Shown in pieces: positions 27,881-38,227 of a DNA stretch of 63,762 nt. The notes below the pieces were generated by a model, which was not told the origin of the DNA, made no database searches, and saw only the letters and a program-made list of their open reading frames with translations. Source of the stretch: a bacterium (lineage in GTDB: Bacteria; CSSED10-310; JAFGSJ01); contig JAFGSJ010000053.1 in assembly GCA_016934675.1 (NCBI GenBank), positions 1 through 63,762 on the forward strand, written 5' to 3'. Each line of letters opens with the position of its first letter. The first letter of the stretch is position 1. Made by a program: the position numbers and the translations under genes.

Positions 27881-28382
27881 GTAAGCCCCCTTTCACTTCT
27901 GAGTGATTACTCATGAGACAATAACTATACATTTCAAGTGGTCGGACCATATGTTTCACTCACTTTCTTTTTATGCTATCCAAAAACCAGCTTTTCATAC
28001 TATAGAGCTCATTCGCCATATAGATAATAGTATAGGTCTGACCCCTTCTTCTTGGAAAATGATTCTTGAACATACAGCAAATTCATGATATGATTGGTCC
28101 AAGAAATGGAGAGCTATCCGGAGCCTCAGAATTGTCATTGAAGGACGCTTCATTATAAGATCTATTATAAGATTTATTGGAACTGGACTCAACGAAATGA
28201 TTGAGCAGATCGACTCGTTTGCCAGTATGTTCAGATAAAAGAAAAAAGCGTGCTTGTATTGATAGATCAATTCATCCATAGTACGTAGCAACTGGCTATC
28301 TCAGGGTGAATTGATTATGATAAATTGGATATTTTCGAGGGATAATCCGCTCGCTCGAGCAGATAGATTGGATAAACAATAA
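27881..28382. other. AT-rich gap between SEC-C gene and rarA
   Basis: About 500 bases with no gene I can support. A minus-strand open frame of 98 codons (27995-28291) has no recognisable domain or ribosome-binding site. The gap contains the motif TAGGTCTGACCCC (28033-28045), repeated near the decayed integrase at 44098, and two adjacent 12-mers ATTATAAGATCT/ATTATAAGATTT (28152-28175). It looks like a decayed insertion rather than a working gene. Confidence 0.4.
28033..28045 (+). repeat. TAGGTCTGACCCC motif, copy 1
   Basis: Identical 13-mer to 44098-44110. Such GGTCTGACCCC ends are common next to relics of mobile elements; here no element body is recognisable. Confidence 0.4.
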
Positions 28383-29762
28383 ATGATGAACAAGCAACAG
28401 GATTTATTCGACCAAAGCGGTACACGGTTTCGAGAGAAAAATGCCCCGCTGGCCTATCGGATGCGGCCAGTTGAATTATCTGATTTTGTGGGTCAGGAGG
28501 AGTTGGTCGGGCCTGGTAAGGTTATTGCCAATATGCTCCAGGAGGAGCAATTGGTCTCGATGATACTGTGGGGGCCACCCGGCTCGGGCAAAACGAGTCT
28601 GGCCCGGATCATCTCGCAGAAAACCGGCTATCGTTTCGTGGCATTCAGTGCGGTTATCTCCGGGATCAAAGAAATCAAGGAAGTGATCGAGGAGGCCCGT
28701 AAGGAACTCGGTTTCAGTCAACGCCGGACGATTTTATTCATCGACGAATTGCATCGTTTCAACAAGGCCCAGCAAGATGCCTTTTTACCTCATATCGAAG
28801 ATGGCACTATCCTGTTCATCGGAGCCACCACCGAGAATCCCTCTTTTCAGGTCAATACGCCACTTCTCTCGCGAATGAGTGTCTTCATTTTGAAGGCCCT
28901 GACTGAACAGGATTTAGTAAAAATCTGCCAGAGAGCTTTGCATGATCAGGAGCGGGGGATCGCTTTCCTCAAACCGGTTGTCAGTGATGAGGTCCTTGAG
29001 CGAATTTGTGCTATAGCTGACGGAGACGCCCGGGTGGCCCTTAACATTCTCGAGCTGGCTATCATCTCGACCAAGCCTGCCGAGAATGGTCTGCGGCACA
29101 TCGAACAGGAAAAGATCAAGGATATCCTGCAGCGCAAGGTATTGCGTTACGATCAACAGGCCGAGGAGCATTACAACCTTATTTCAGCCTTTCATAAAGC
29201 CTTGCGGGGTAGTGATCCGCAAGGTGCGATTTACTGGCTGGGTCGTATGCTCGAAGGAGGTGAGGACCCGCTCTATATTGCTCGCCGCATGGTCCGGTTT
29301 GCCTCGGAAGACGTCGGTCTGGCTGATCCCATGGCCCTATCGATCGCGATCGATGCCCGTGAGGCTTATCATATGCTGGGCATGCCCGAAGGGGCACTGG
29401 CTTTGTTTCAAGCCGCCGTGTATCTGGCCACCGCCCCGCGCAGTAACGCCCTCTATCTCGCCGAAAAAAAAGTGCATGATGAAATCCAGAAATCAGGCTC
29501 CATACCTGTACCGCTTCACATCAGAAACGCCCCGACCCAATTGATGAAAGATATCGGTTATGGTCGGGATTACCAATATGCCCATAATTTTGAAGATGCG
29601 GTCGATACTCAGGATTATGTACCGCCACAAACCCGGAACAAGACCTTCTACGTCCCCAAAACATTCGGCTTCGAGAAACAGATCAAGGAACGAATCGAAG
29701 AGCTCCAACGGCGTAAAAACGAGAAACGTGGACAGGACCAATCTCCTCGAGATCAAGTCTAG
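28383..29762 (+). CDS. rarA: Replication-associated recombination protein A
   Basis: 459 residues, a complete RarA/MgsA AAA+ ATPase of the clamp-loader clade that acts at stalled replication forks. The N-terminus PLAYRMRPVELSDFVGQEEL is diagnostic. Walker A is WGPPGSGKTSLA, Walker B FIDELHRF, sensor 1 GATTENPSF. The C-terminal MgsA domain has HKALRGSDPQGAIYWLGRMLEGGEDPLYIARRMVRFASEDVGLAD. No strong ribosome-binding site is visible; ATG 28383 or 28386 are equivalent. Confidence 0.96.
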   Translation: MMNKQQDLFDQSGTRFREKNAPLAYRMRPVELSDFVGQEELVGPGKVIANMLQEEQLVSMILWGPPGSGKTSLARIISQKTGYRFVAFSAVISGIKEIKEVIEEARKELGFSQRRTILFIDELHRFNKAQQDAFLPHIEDGTILFIGATTENPSFQVNTPLLSRMSVFILKALTEQDLVKICQRALHDQERGIAFLKPVVSDEVLERICAIADGDARVALNILELAIISTKPAENGLRHIEQEKIKDILQRKVLRYDQQAEEHYNLISAFHKALRGSDPQGAIYWLGRMLEGGEDPLYIARRMVRFASEDVGLADPMALSIAIDAREAYHMLGMPEGALALFQAAVYLATAPRSNALYLAEKKVHDEIQKSGSIPVPLHIRNAPTQLMKDIGYGRDYQYAHNFEDAVDTQDYVPPQTRNKTFYVPKTFGFEKQIKERIEELQRRKNEKRGQDQSPRDQV

Positions 29763-29775
29763 TGTTTGAAGGAAA

Positions 29776-29792
29776 GAGAGTAAGATACTCTC
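29776..29792. terminator. Weak hairpin between rarA and the SGNH gene
   Basis: GAGAGT-N5-ACTCTC followed after five bases by a short T-run. It lies between two convergent genes and could end rarA transcription. The stem is short. Confidence 0.25.
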
Positions 29793-29878
29793 CTGAATTT
29801 TAAAATCCGGTTTATCCTGTAATCCTGTCTCATATTTCAAGCATTTTAGCAATGTAGTACCAGGGTCAGATCATCTTT

Positions 29879-31282
29879 TCATCGGGGTGCATGACGAGGT
29901 TCTCGTAATTTTCTTTTTATTCCGGTTGCAGGCACGTGGGTTTCAGCTTCAATCCTGCTTTTCAGAACATCTTCGATCAGATATTGACTGACGTGTTCTG
30001 CCAGGAAACGATTGAATTCCGGGGTATAATGACAGTCATCCACAATGGCTTTATGGTTTCGCTCAAGACCGAAAGCCTGAAATAGCTGACCAAGATAGAT
30101 CACATCCGAGTCACATTTTAATTGTTCATGTAACCATGATCTAACCTGTTTTGTATTAATGATCTTTTCCGAAAAAGCATAATTTCTGTAGAGCGAAGTC
30201 GGATAATCAATAACTGGATCGGGTTGGATAAAGAAAAAGGGGTTGAGATCGTATATTTTACAGATTTCCGTGATCAGTCGGCGATTCTGCCGGAAACGAT
30301 TGAGCAGATAGTCACAACTTTCTCTGGATGTTTCTTGATCAGGTCCAGACCCCGCTAGAAACTGTATACCTTTCTTGGTCTGTTTCTGTAGCTCGTTTTC
30401 AGCAGTGAGAATGGCCGATTCATCCTCCACAGCGATGCTGTGCTTCATTGCTCTGAAAAAACGGGCCAGCGGTATATAGGTATTGATCGTTCCGTGCAGA
30501 TGCTGGAGTGCAAATTGTGGACTTTCATGTTGGGCCAGATCACCCAGTTTTTTATATTTGTTCGTAAAGGCCGGGACATCCTGTTCAGAGCCAAGATTGA
30601 CCCCATCCATGAAAAGCACGATCTGTGGCCGATGACCGTTCTTCAATAAATCGATCAGCAGGACAAGTTCCTGGCTCGTATCATAGTAGGCCCGACCATA
30701 ATTCGAGACAACGACACTGATATCCCGCTCGCCCTGCTGTCGGATGCTTTCATTCAGTATACTTGATAAAAAACTTGGCCAGGTATGTTCATCGGCAACA
30801 TGATAACCAAAAGTCGTACTACCGCCCAGGATAAAGACCCTGATCGAGCTGTTCTCGCGAGGCTGGTCCGGATTGAGTGTTTTCCGTCGAGCAAAACCAC
30901 GTTCATCAGCTTGGACCGTGGCATGTCTGCCTTGGAACAGCGGTTCCGAAAACTGGACCCAGGGCTCATACACAAATCCCCTGTCATTCAGTTCATAGAA
31001 ATCATCGAGAATCTCGGCGTAAAATTTCGGATCATACGTGCTGACGGCAGTGTAATCGAACCATTTCTTCTGATACTCGTTCCGTTTTCCGTTATCAACC
31101 GGAGCACCATCCTCAGTAAAATACTGCTTTGAGCCGGAGCTATCAGTGCGGTATTCCTGCTCAGTCGACTGATATACTTGATCAAGGACATAATAGGCAA
31201 ACCCCGCGATACCATTGAGCACAACCAGTAAAACCAAGGTATTGAAAACGGTGTAGGCCAGAAATTTGTATATCCGACTCAT
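29879..31282 (-). CDS. Membrane-anchored SGNH/GDSL-like hydrolase
   Basis: 467 residues with one N-terminal transmembrane helix (about 10-30). The catalytic blocks are those of the SGNH family: nucleophile block GGSTTFG (153-159), an Asn in NYGRAYYDTS, a block with FMDGVN, and DCHYTPEFN near the C-terminus giving the Asp-x2-His dyad. Such proteins commonly remove or transfer acyl groups on polysaccharides, in the manner of AlgX/AlgJ or DltD. The active site should face the periplasm. It stands alone on the minus strand, divergent from the DUF5916 gene. Confidence 0.75.
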   Translation of the reverse strand: MSRIYKFLAYTVFNTLVLLVVLNGIAGFAYYVLDQVYQSTEQEYRTDSSGSKQYFTEDGAPVDNGKRNEYQKKWFDYTAVSTYDPKFYAEILDDFYELNDRGFVYEPWVQFSEPLFQGRHATVQADERGFARRKTLNPDQPRENSSIRVFILGGSTTFGYHVADEHTWPSFLSSILNESIRQQGERDISVVVSNYGRAYYDTSQELVLLIDLLKNGHRPQIVLFMDGVNLGSEQDVPAFTNKYKKLGDLAQHESPQFALQHLHGTINTYIPLARFFRAMKHSIAVEDESAILTAENELQKQTKKGIQFLAGSGPDQETSRESCDYLLNRFRQNRRLITEICKIYDLNPFFFIQPDPVIDYPTSLYRNYAFSEKIINTKQVRSWLHEQLKCDSDVIYLGQLFQAFGLERNHKAIVDDCHYTPEFNRFLAEHVSQYLIEDVLKSRIEAETHVPATGIKRKLREPRHAPR

Positions 31283-31444
31283 GCCCCGGAACCCCTTTGG
31301 TGCAGCAGGATAAATGGCAATCTGTTACAACATGGTCGAGGGTGAAACTATATCCTTTCATTAAAAAAACAAGAATCAAAGAGACAATATCATCGGCCTT
31401 TTTACTTGTATGTCATCTATACTCGATCGAGAGAATGTTCACCC

Positions 31445-31536
31445 TGTCCGTTTACGAACCCCTCCTGTCCATTTCCGGACAGTAACCTGGTTCAATACTG
31501 GACTGTCTCTGACCTGGCTGTGTTCGTAAACAGGAC
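31445..31536. promoter_or_regulatory. Three operator-like dyads of TGTCCG-N4-CGGACA type
   Basis: Sites begin at 31445 (TGTCCGTTTACGAAC), 31466 (TGTCCATTTCCGGACA, inverted repeat CTGTCC/GGACAG) and 31521 (TGTTCGTAAACAGGAC). The first two are exactly 21 bases apart, two helical turns. They sit about 100-185 bases upstream of the predicted sigma-54 start, the usual enhancer range. Confidence 0.5.
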
Positions 31537-31604
31537 CATCAGGAATAATGAGCGGTAGTATTTCAGTTTCGCTTACTCGCTTATTCCAAGTCAGTAACCA
31601 TTAT

Positions 31605-31619
31605 CGGTACAGATTTTGC
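31605..31619 (+). promoter_or_regulatory. Candidate sigma-54 promoter of DUF5916 gene
   Basis: CGGTAC-N5-TTGC keeps the invariant GG (-24) and GC (-12) with correct spacing and matches eight of ten consensus positions. The predicted start near 31631 leaves about 55 bases to ATG 31686. Confidence 0.55.
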
Positions 31620-31685
31620 TCAATGAGTGAGCACGTTATGGAAATCGTTTTTTACAAGGCAAGATGGAGGTTGAGATTGGGGCAT

Positions 31686-33926
31686 ATGAATTGTGAACAA
31701 ATTTGGCGGTTCTTTCTGGTGATACTATGGTTGTCCGTCTATTGCTCGGTGGCAAGTGCGGTCGATGGGCCTGGGAGCCGGACGGAACCGTACCGTGTGC
31801 CTCGAACAACCGAGTCAGTCCGGGTTGATGGCTTGCTCGATGAAGTGGTCTGGCGGGAAGCTTTGGTGATTGAATTGCCTTATGAGGTCAATCCGGGTGA
31901 GAACATAGCGGCACCGGTCCGGACCGAATGTCTGGTGACCTACGATCGCACTCATTTATATATCGGGTTTCGGGCATTTGATCCTGATCCGATCCAGATC
32001 AGGTCTTATTATGCTAATCGAGACTCAATACTACCCGATGATTGTGTGGGAGTGACTCTCGATACGTTCAATGATGAGCGTCGGGCTTATGACTTTTTTT
32101 CTAATCCATATGGGGTCCAGTTTGATGCCATTGATTCGAATAACGGGACGGATACGAGCTGGGATGCGATTTGGGATTCGGCAGGACAGATATTTGACTG
32201 GGGTTATGCGGTCGAGATGGCTATTCCTTTCAGTCAATTACGTTTTCAAAGGGAAAATGGCGGTCCACAGGTCTGGGGAATTGATGCCGACCGGCGTTAT
32301 CCTCGGCAATACTCCTATATTCTGGGTGCTTTTCCCCGAGACCGTGCGAACAATTGTTATCTTTGCCAGACCATAAAAATTTCCGGTTTCGAGGGAATAC
32401 AGCCCGGTCTCAATATCGAGATTTCCCCGACTCTGACCGGATTGCGCACAGACGAGCGAGAACTCATGCCCTCGGGAAAGATGGCCGCAGGAGAGAATGA
32501 AGTCGAAGCAGGCTTGACCACACACTGGGGTGTCACACCCAATCTGACTTTAAGCGGAACGATCAACCCTGATTTCAGTCAGGTTGAAGCGGATTCGTTG
32601 CAACTGGATATTAACGAACCCTTTGCTCTTTATTATCAAGAAAAGCGGCCTTTTTTTACGGAAGGACTCGATTTCTTCCAAATGCCGGTAAATGTCTTTT
32701 ATACACGTTCAATCCATAAACCTGATTGGGGATTACGCTTAAGTGGTAAGGAAGGTAATCACACCATCGGCTTGTACTTCGTTCGGGATGAGACCACGAA
32801 TATGATCATCCCGGGCAATCAAAACTCATATGGCATCTCGCTTGATCAGGAAGCGTTCGATACGGTTGTCCGTTATAAATATGATCTTGGTCTCAAGTAT
32901 ACTTTTGGAGCACTCTATACCGGTCGTGAAGGTGACGAGTATTTCAATCGTGTTCTCGGTCTCGATGCAGATTTCCTGTTTTCGGAAAATGATCGGCTTA
33001 CTTTCCAGTATTTAGTCTCGTCCACAGAATATCCCGAAGAGCTGAACCTTCAGTTCGGACAAGCTGATGAACGTTATGATGACGATATGTTGTTCGCCAG
33101 CTACACTCATAGTCATAGGAAAACAGTCTGGTGGCTCAATTTCGAAGATGCAGGCCAGGATTTCAGGGCTGATCTTGGTTTCGTGCCTATGGTCGATTAC
33201 CGGCTCTACCAGTCTGGTGGTTTATATCGCTGGTATGCCACTCCCGATCAATGGTGGAGCCAGATCAATCTGGGCAGTGAATTCGAATATGTCGAAGACC
33301 ATGCCTCCGACCCCTTGAATCGAAAGTTGTCACTTTGGCTGAATTACGCAGGCAAACAGCAATCAGCCGTATATCTGAATGCTATTACTGCTCGTGAGTC
33401 ATTCAACGATGAAGAATTCGATCTGCATGATTTTACGGGTACTTTCAGTCTGAAGCCATGGGGCAATGTGTATTGTGCCTTCAATCTGCGTCAGGGGCAG
33501 AGGATAGACTATTACAATACCCGTTTGGGTCAGCGTATCCTGTTTTACCCCGAGTTCAATCTGAAACTGGGTGATCATTTCAGTGTGTTACTCAAGCATT
33601 CGTATGAATATATGACCGTCAGTGAAGGCCGGTTGTACATCGCTCATATTAGCCAGGGCACGGTCATGTTTCATTTTACACAACGGGCCTTTATCCGGGC
33701 TATTTTTCAGTATCTGGATTACGAACGTAATCCGGACCTGTATACGGACCCCATAGCAGCGAAATATCAGAGACTCAACAACCAACTTCTTTTCTCCTAT
33801 ATGATCAATCCTCGCACGGTCCTGTTTCTTGGGTATTCGGATGGTCACCTCGGCAATGAAGACTATGATCTGACCCAGCAGGAACGGACATTGTTCGCCA
33901 AACTCGGCTATGCCTGGATGTTCTAG
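31686..33926 (+). CDS. DUF5916 outer-membrane protein with N-terminal CBM9-like domain
   Basis: About 746 residues: signal peptide (WRFFLVILWLSVYCSVASA); a family-9-like carbohydrate-binding domain (SVRVDGLLDEVVWREA...YDRTHLYIGFRAFDPDP...WDAIWDSAG...WGYAVEMAIPFSQLRF); then a barrel-like DUF5916 region (LTGTINPDFSQVEAD, KRPFFTEGLDFF, repeated aromatic strands) ending in YAWMF. It probably binds or passes a glycan or peptide at the outer membrane; function is not established for the family. The start is uncertain: in-frame codons exist at 31548, 31623 and 31638, but the predicted sigma-54 start site lies after the first two, so 31686 is preferred. Confidence 0.78.
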   Translation: MNCEQIWRFFLVILWLSVYCSVASAVDGPGSRTEPYRVPRTTESVRVDGLLDEVVWREALVIELPYEVNPGENIAAPVRTECLVTYDRTHLYIGFRAFDPDPIQIRSYYANRDSILPDDCVGVTLDTFNDERRAYDFFSNPYGVQFDAIDSNNGTDTSWDAIWDSAGQIFDWGYAVEMAIPFSQLRFQRENGGPQVWGIDADRRYPRQYSYILGAFPRDRANNCYLCQTIKISGFEGIQPGLNIEISPTLTGLRTDERELMPSGKMAAGENEVEAGLTTHWGVTPNLTLSGTINPDFSQVEADSLQLDINEPFALYYQEKRPFFTEGLDFFQMPVNVFYTRSIHKPDWGLRLSGKEGNHTIGLYFVRDETTNMIIPGNQNSYGISLDQEAFDTVVRYKYDLGLKYTFGALYTGREGDEYFNRVLGLDADFLFSENDRLTFQYLVSSTEYPEELNLQFGQADERYDDDMLFASYTHSHRKTVWWLNFEDAGQDFRADLGFVPMVDYRLYQSGGLYRWYATPDQWWSQINLGSEFEYVEDHASDPLNRKLSLWLNYAGKQQSAVYLNAITARESFNDEEFDLHDFTGTFSLKPWGNVYCAFNLRQGQRIDYYNTRLGQRILFYPEFNLKLGDHFSVLLKHSYEYMTVSEGRLYIAHISQGTVMFHFTQRAFIRAIFQYLDYERNPDLYTDPIAAKYQRLNNQLLFSYMINPRTVLFLGYSDGHLGNEDYDLTQQERTLFAKLGYAWMF

Positions 33927-33987
33927 ATCCAGATCAAGCCAAGCCGGTTGGTCCGATCGTAACTCTCAATGTGATTCGTACCTCAGC

Positions 33988-34015
33988 TTGACATTTTCAC
34001 AGTATCTGGTACTTA
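33988..34015 (+). promoter_or_regulatory. Candidate promoter of solute-binding protein gene
   Basis: A perfect -35 TTGACA (33988-33993) with TACTTA 16 bases later (34010-34015); TATAAA at 34014-34019 would need a 20-base spacer. About 70 bases before the gene. Confidence 0.35.
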
Positions 34016-34087
34016 TAAAGTGGGTCTGAATTGTTTACCGACCGAGTAAAAAAGAAGAATCGTCTTCAAGAGAGAAGGTGATCCGCC

Positions 34088-35644
34088 ATGATCGACCTGA
34101 AAATCCGTCACAAGAGCATGAAACATATATGTTTTCTGATTGTGGTCCTGATCGCACTTTTATCGGGACACAATGCTTCGAGTGCAAAAAACGCTGACGA
34201 TCTGGTGATCGCCTTATCATCGGATCTCGTCACCTTTGACCCGACCAATTACCGTGATCGCACGACCCAGAACGTCATCAAGGCCTTATGTGACAGCCTG
34301 ACTGCCCGGGATGATGACTTGAAAGTCATCCCTCACCTGGCGGAGAGTTGGGTCTCAATTAATGATACCACCTGGGAATTCCGTCTCAGGCGTGGGGTCC
34401 TCTTTCATAACGGAGACCCTTTCACCGCTCGTGATGTCAAATTTACGTTCGACCGGGTGATCAACGAAGGCGCTCTCGAGGGCAAAACATCTCCCCGTAA
34501 AACCCTGTTCAGTCGCTTGATGAGAATTGAGCTCGTGGACGATTATACGGTCAGGTTCGTGACGGACCGTCCCTGGCCGATTTTACCGGTCATGCTTTCT
34601 CTCCAGGAAATCATGCCTCGGGATTATGTGCATCGGGTTGGTATCGCCGGTTTTATCAAGCACCCGGTGGGCACAGGACCATACTCATTTCTCGAATACC
34701 GAAGGGGCGATTTTCTGGCCTTGGCTCCGAATGATGCCTATTTCGGTGACAAACCTGTTCATCCTCATACGTTTCGGCGTCTTGTTTTCCTGATCGAAAC
34801 CGTGAAAGTGGACCAGATCGTCAAGTTGAAACGTCGGGAATGTGACCTCATTACATCCGTACCGCCCGGGTCGGTCGAAGTGCTCCGCCAGACACCGGGC
34901 ATCAGGATTTTACAATCGAAGCCAACCCGCAGTTATTTTGCTGAGTTTAATGTTCAGCGTTATCCCTATAACGATATCCGGGTCCGCCGGGCCTTTAACC
35001 TGGCTATGGATATCAAGGTCGTGATCGACCATATTCTCTATGGTCAGGGACGGAGTCTCCCCTGCCTGCTTTTACCCGATACTTTTGGTTTCCATCCGGA
35101 TTTGAAAGTCTGGGCATATGAACCGGAAACAGCCCGGAAGTTACTGAAGGTAGCGGCTTTTCCAACGGAAACAGTGATCCGGATAGGGAGTGAAGAAAAT
35201 GATTTGGCATTCGCCTATTTGATTGCCGCATATCTGACCCGTTTGGGACTCAAAACAGCGATCACTAAAATTCCCCGGATCGAACCTGCGCCTCATGTAC
35301 AAGAATTAACCTGGGACATTCTGGTCACGTCCTGGGGAAACACCACCTTTGATCCGATCGACCTGCTGAATCCGATTGTCATGTGTGATGGGGTTGGCAA
35401 TCATTTTCGCTACTGCAACACCGAAATCGATCAATTGCTGATGAAAGCGGAAGAAACTCTGGATGTCCAGACCAGATTGGCGGCGTACCATACGGTCCAG
35501 GAGATTATTCAACGTGACATCCCCTTCATTTTTGGATATGCGGCTGTGGAGTTCTATGCGATTAATGAGCGGATCGAGCATTTTACTCCCAATGCGAGTG
35601 GCATAATGAAGTTAAGCGGTCTGTCGATTGGCAGCGGTGAATAA
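34088..35644 (+). CDS. Family 5 extracellular solute-binding protein, probably a sensor subunit
   Basis: 518 residues, a dipeptide/oligopeptide/nickel ABC-type binding protein (SBP family 5). Signal peptide KHICFLIVVLIALLSGHNASSA, then DDLVIALSSDLVTFDPTNYRDRTTQNVIKALCD, LAESW...TWEFRLRRGVLFHNGDPFTARDVKFTFDR and PVGTGPYSFLEY, all family hallmarks. The C-terminal lobe is complete. There are no ABC permease or ATPase genes in the window. Instead a sensor kinase gene follows after only 3 bases, so the protein probably presents a ligand to that kinase rather than feeding a transporter. Ribosome-binding site AGAAGGTGA. Confidence 0.88.
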   Translation: MIDLKIRHKSMKHICFLIVVLIALLSGHNASSAKNADDLVIALSSDLVTFDPTNYRDRTTQNVIKALCDSLTARDDDLKVIPHLAESWVSINDTTWEFRLRRGVLFHNGDPFTARDVKFTFDRVINEGALEGKTSPRKTLFSRLMRIELVDDYTVRFVTDRPWPILPVMLSLQEIMPRDYVHRVGIAGFIKHPVGTGPYSFLEYRRGDFLALAPNDAYFGDKPVHPHTFRRLVFLIETVKVDQIVKLKRRECDLITSVPPGSVEVLRQTPGIRILQSKPTRSYFAEFNVQRYPYNDIRVRRAFNLAMDIKVVIDHILYGQGRSLPCLLLPDTFGFHPDLKVWAYEPETARKLLKVAAFPTETVIRIGSEENDLAFAYLIAAYLTRLGLKTAITKIPRIEPAPHVQELTWDILVTSWGNTTFDPIDLLNPIVMCDGVGNHFRYCNTEIDQLLMKAEETLDVQTRLAAYHTVQEIIQRDIPFIFGYAAVEFYAINERIEHFTPNASGIMKLSGLSIGSGE

Positions 35645-35647
35645 ATC

Positions 35648-38227
35648 ATGTCCTTCGTCAGATCGCTGTTTCGGGACCGAAGTGTTGCATATAAGATCAC
35701 ACTTGTATCCATTATACCTATCGTGGTGATCACTGTTTTAATCGTGATTATTACCACGGGCTCGCTGATGGAATCAGCCCGGCAAAGAACCCGGGCTCAA
35801 ACCCTGAAATTGACTGAATTGACTGCTTTATCCATGGCCAATTCCTCGGTCATGTATAACAAGTATTTACTTGATTCTTTCATTGATATTCTCGGGAGAA
35901 CGAGTACGATCCTGTCAGCCCTGGTAGTGGATCCAAGCGATTTCAGAATACTGGCTCACACTGATCACAAGCTTGACGGTCGAATCTATGAAGCCCATGA
36001 TCTGTTCCGGGACCGGATCACGATAACTGAGCCTGAAATTCAGGTCATTCCGACCAGTGATCGCAATGTCGAGATAGTCATAGCCCCTATTATCTTCCAC
36101 CTGAAGGTCTACGGCTACATCGTGGTCACCTATTCCCTCGAAGATGCGCTCAAACAGGCCACCACCCTGGTTCGACGAATAATTACCATCGGTTTCCTTG
36201 TTCTTGTATCAGGAGTAGTCCTGGCCCTGTTCATGGGGCGTTTGATCAGCCGCCCCATGAAAGCATTGGCTCTGCAAGCGGAAAAAATAGGTCGGGGCGA
36301 TTTCCGGCATATCCTGGTCTATCACAGTCAGGATGAGCTGGGTCGATTGGGACAGTCCTTCCAGGCTATGGCACATGATATTGATAGTAAACAGCGACAG
36401 CTTAGCTCGATGAACACCATCGCCGACAGGCTGTATCGTTCTCTCAGCATGACCGAAGTCATCCAACGGGCGGTCGAGTCCATGGCCCTCTATTCTGGTT
36501 CGCCTTCAGTCGCATTGTACATGCTCAATCCGGTCGAACAACATCTGGAGTTGCGGGCTGATCTGGGTTTTAGCGATGAGACCAGGCTGGGAGCCAGGGT
36601 TTTACCGCTCGAAGGGAGTTTGACCGGACTGACCATCGCGACCCGGGATGTTGTCACGAGTGACGATATCTGTTCCGATACACAGATTGAACCGGGGGTC
36701 AGGGATTTATTACTCAAAAATGGTTTGACCAGTGTCATTTCATTACCTCTTATCTATGAGAATGAAAGTATCGGGGCCATTAATCTGATATTTTCCGTTC
36801 CACAGCAGATCGATCTTCATGAACGAAAGACCCTGCTCTCCATTGGTAAAACCATTGCCCTGGCCATTGTCAATGCCCGATATGTCGAACGGATCAAGGC
36901 GGAAATCGAGGAACGGGAACGTATCGAGCAGGAATTGCGAAGAAGTGAATCTCGCTATCGGGCCTTATTCGAAGATTCTCCGATTTCTCTGATCGAAGCG
37001 GACTTTTCATTAGTCAAAAAGCATTATGATCAGCTAACGGTGCAAGGGGTGACCGACATCGGGGCGTGGCTCATACAGCAACCCGTTGCCCTGCATTATT
37101 GCATGACTCACTCGACCATTCTCGAGATCAACAAAGCCACTTTGTCCCTGTTTCGCTGTGAGAGTAAGGCTGAATTTTTCAGGTTAGTGGAGGCATTTCA
37201 GCATAAGTCGCCACCATCCGAACCGACTGAAGAACTTATTTCACTGGTCCAGGTCGATCGCTCGTTCGAGCTCGAGACGGTCCATTATCCGCCTGATCAG
37301 GACAAGGTCTATTTTTCATCACGGCTGAACATTGTCCCCGGTTATGATCAAACCTGGTCCAGGGTTTATCTGAGTATCATGGACATCAGTCGACAAGTCA
37401 TAGCCCAGCAGGAATTGCTGACATATCAGGAGCATCTCGAGGAGATGGTCCGGACCAGGACCCGGGAATTGGAGGAGGCAAAGGAGCGTGCTGAGACCGC
37501 AGATCAGCTTAAATCCTCGTTTTTGTCAACCATGTCGCACGAACTCAGAACACCGCTCAATTCGATCATCGGTTTTACCGGGATATTGCTGCAGGGCTTA
37601 GCCGGTCCACTCACCGCGGAACAACACAAACAGTTGGGTATGGTCCAGTCCAGCTCACGTCACTTGCTCAGTCTGATCAATGATGTGCTCGATCTTTCGA
37701 AAATAGAGGCCGGACAATTGGAACTGCTGCCCGGACCTTTTCATCTGCCCGAGTTTCTCGAGCAATTAGTCCACTCAGTCAGGCCTTTGGCCGAAAAAAA
37801 ACATTTGCAGATGACCTTGTCCGTATCTCCAGAAATCGAACAAATTGTCAGTGACCGCCGGCGGGTCGAGCAGATACTGCTGAACCTGTTCAATAATGCG
37901 ATCAAATTTTCCGAATCCGGCACTATCACAGTTGACTGTCGATTGAACGAAGGCTATATTCTGTTTGCAGTCAGGGACCCGGGCCTCGGCATCAAGAAAC
38001 AGGACCAGACAAAAATATTCAATCCTTTTCAACAGGTCGATACAGGTATTACCCGGCGGCATGAGGGCACCGGCTTAGGTTTATCCATCTCGCAGAAATT
38101 AGTCGAAATGCTTGGTGGTCGCATCTGGGTGGAAAGCGAATGGGGTCAGGGCAGTTCTTTCTTTTTTACACTGCCTCGATCAGTCTCAAAGGGTGAGAAG
38201 AATGAAACCGACAGTTCTGATCATTGA
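35648..38227 (+). CDS. Membrane sensor histidine kinase (sensor-HAMP-GAF-PAS-HisKA-HATPase)
   Basis: 859 residues. Transmembrane helix 1 (about 13-38), a periplasmic cache-like sensor region (about 40-175), helix 2 (about 178-200), HAMP (about 200-255), GAF (about 280-420), a PAS-like segment (about 435-600), then HisKA with the phospho-accepting H631 in [16 protein letters not shown] and an ATPase domain with [17 protein letters not shown] and GTGLGLSI. It is the second gene of the SBP-kinase operon and overlaps the downstream receiver gene by 26 bases. It probably starts a phosphorelay that ends at the receivers encoded next. The periplasmic region may contact the binding protein. Confidence 0.9.
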   Translation: MSFVRSLFRDRSVAYKITLVSIIPIVVITVLIVIITTGSLMESARQRTRAQTLKLTELTALSMANSSVMYNKYLLDSFIDILGRTSTILSALVVDPSDFRILAHTDHKLDGRIYEAHDLFRDRITITEPEIQVIPTSDRNVEIVIAPIIFHLKVYGYIVVTYSLEDALKQATTLVRRIITIGFLVLVSGVVLALFMGRLISRPMKALALQAEKIGRGDFRHILVYHSQDELGRLGQSFQAMAHDIDSKQRQLSSMNTIADRLYRSLSMTEVIQRAVESMALYSGSPSVALYMLNPVEQHLELRADLGFSDETRLGARVLPLEGSLTGLTIATRDVVTSDDICSDTQIEPGVRDLLLKNGLTSVISLPLIYENESIGAINLIFSVPQQIDLHERKTLLSIGKTIALAIVNARYVERIKAEIEERERIEQELRRSESRYRALFEDSPISLIEADFSLVKKHYDQLTVQGVTDIGAWLIQQPVALHYCMTHSTILEINKATLSLFRCESKAEFFRLVEAFQHKSPPSEPTEELISLVQVDRSFELETVHYPPDQDKVYFSSRLNIVPGYDQTWSRVYLSIMDISRQVIAQQELLTYQEHLEEMVRTRTRELEEAKERAETADQLKSSFLSTMSHELRTPLNSIIGFTGILLQGLAGPLTAEQHKQLGMVQSSSRHLLSLINDVLDLSKIEAGQLELLPGPFHLPEFLEQLVHSVRPLAEKKHLQMTLSVSPEIEQIVSDRRRVEQILLNLFNNAIKFSESGTITVDCRLNEGYILFAVRDPGLGIKKQDQTKIFNPFQQVDTGITRRHEGTGLGLSISQKLVEMLGGRIWVESEWGQGSSFFFTLPRSVSKGEKNETDSSDH

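Larger units (their letters stand above)
31283..31685. promoter_or_regulatory. Divergent control region before the DUF5916 gene
   Basis: About 400 bases without a gene. It contains three TGTCCG-like dyads (31445-31536) and a candidate sigma-54 promoter (31605-31619), both listed separately. Confidence 0.5.

Noticed and set aside
27995..28291. 98-codon minus-strand open frame upstream of rarA
   Set aside because: Resembles no family and covers direct repeats; treated as part of a decayed gap.
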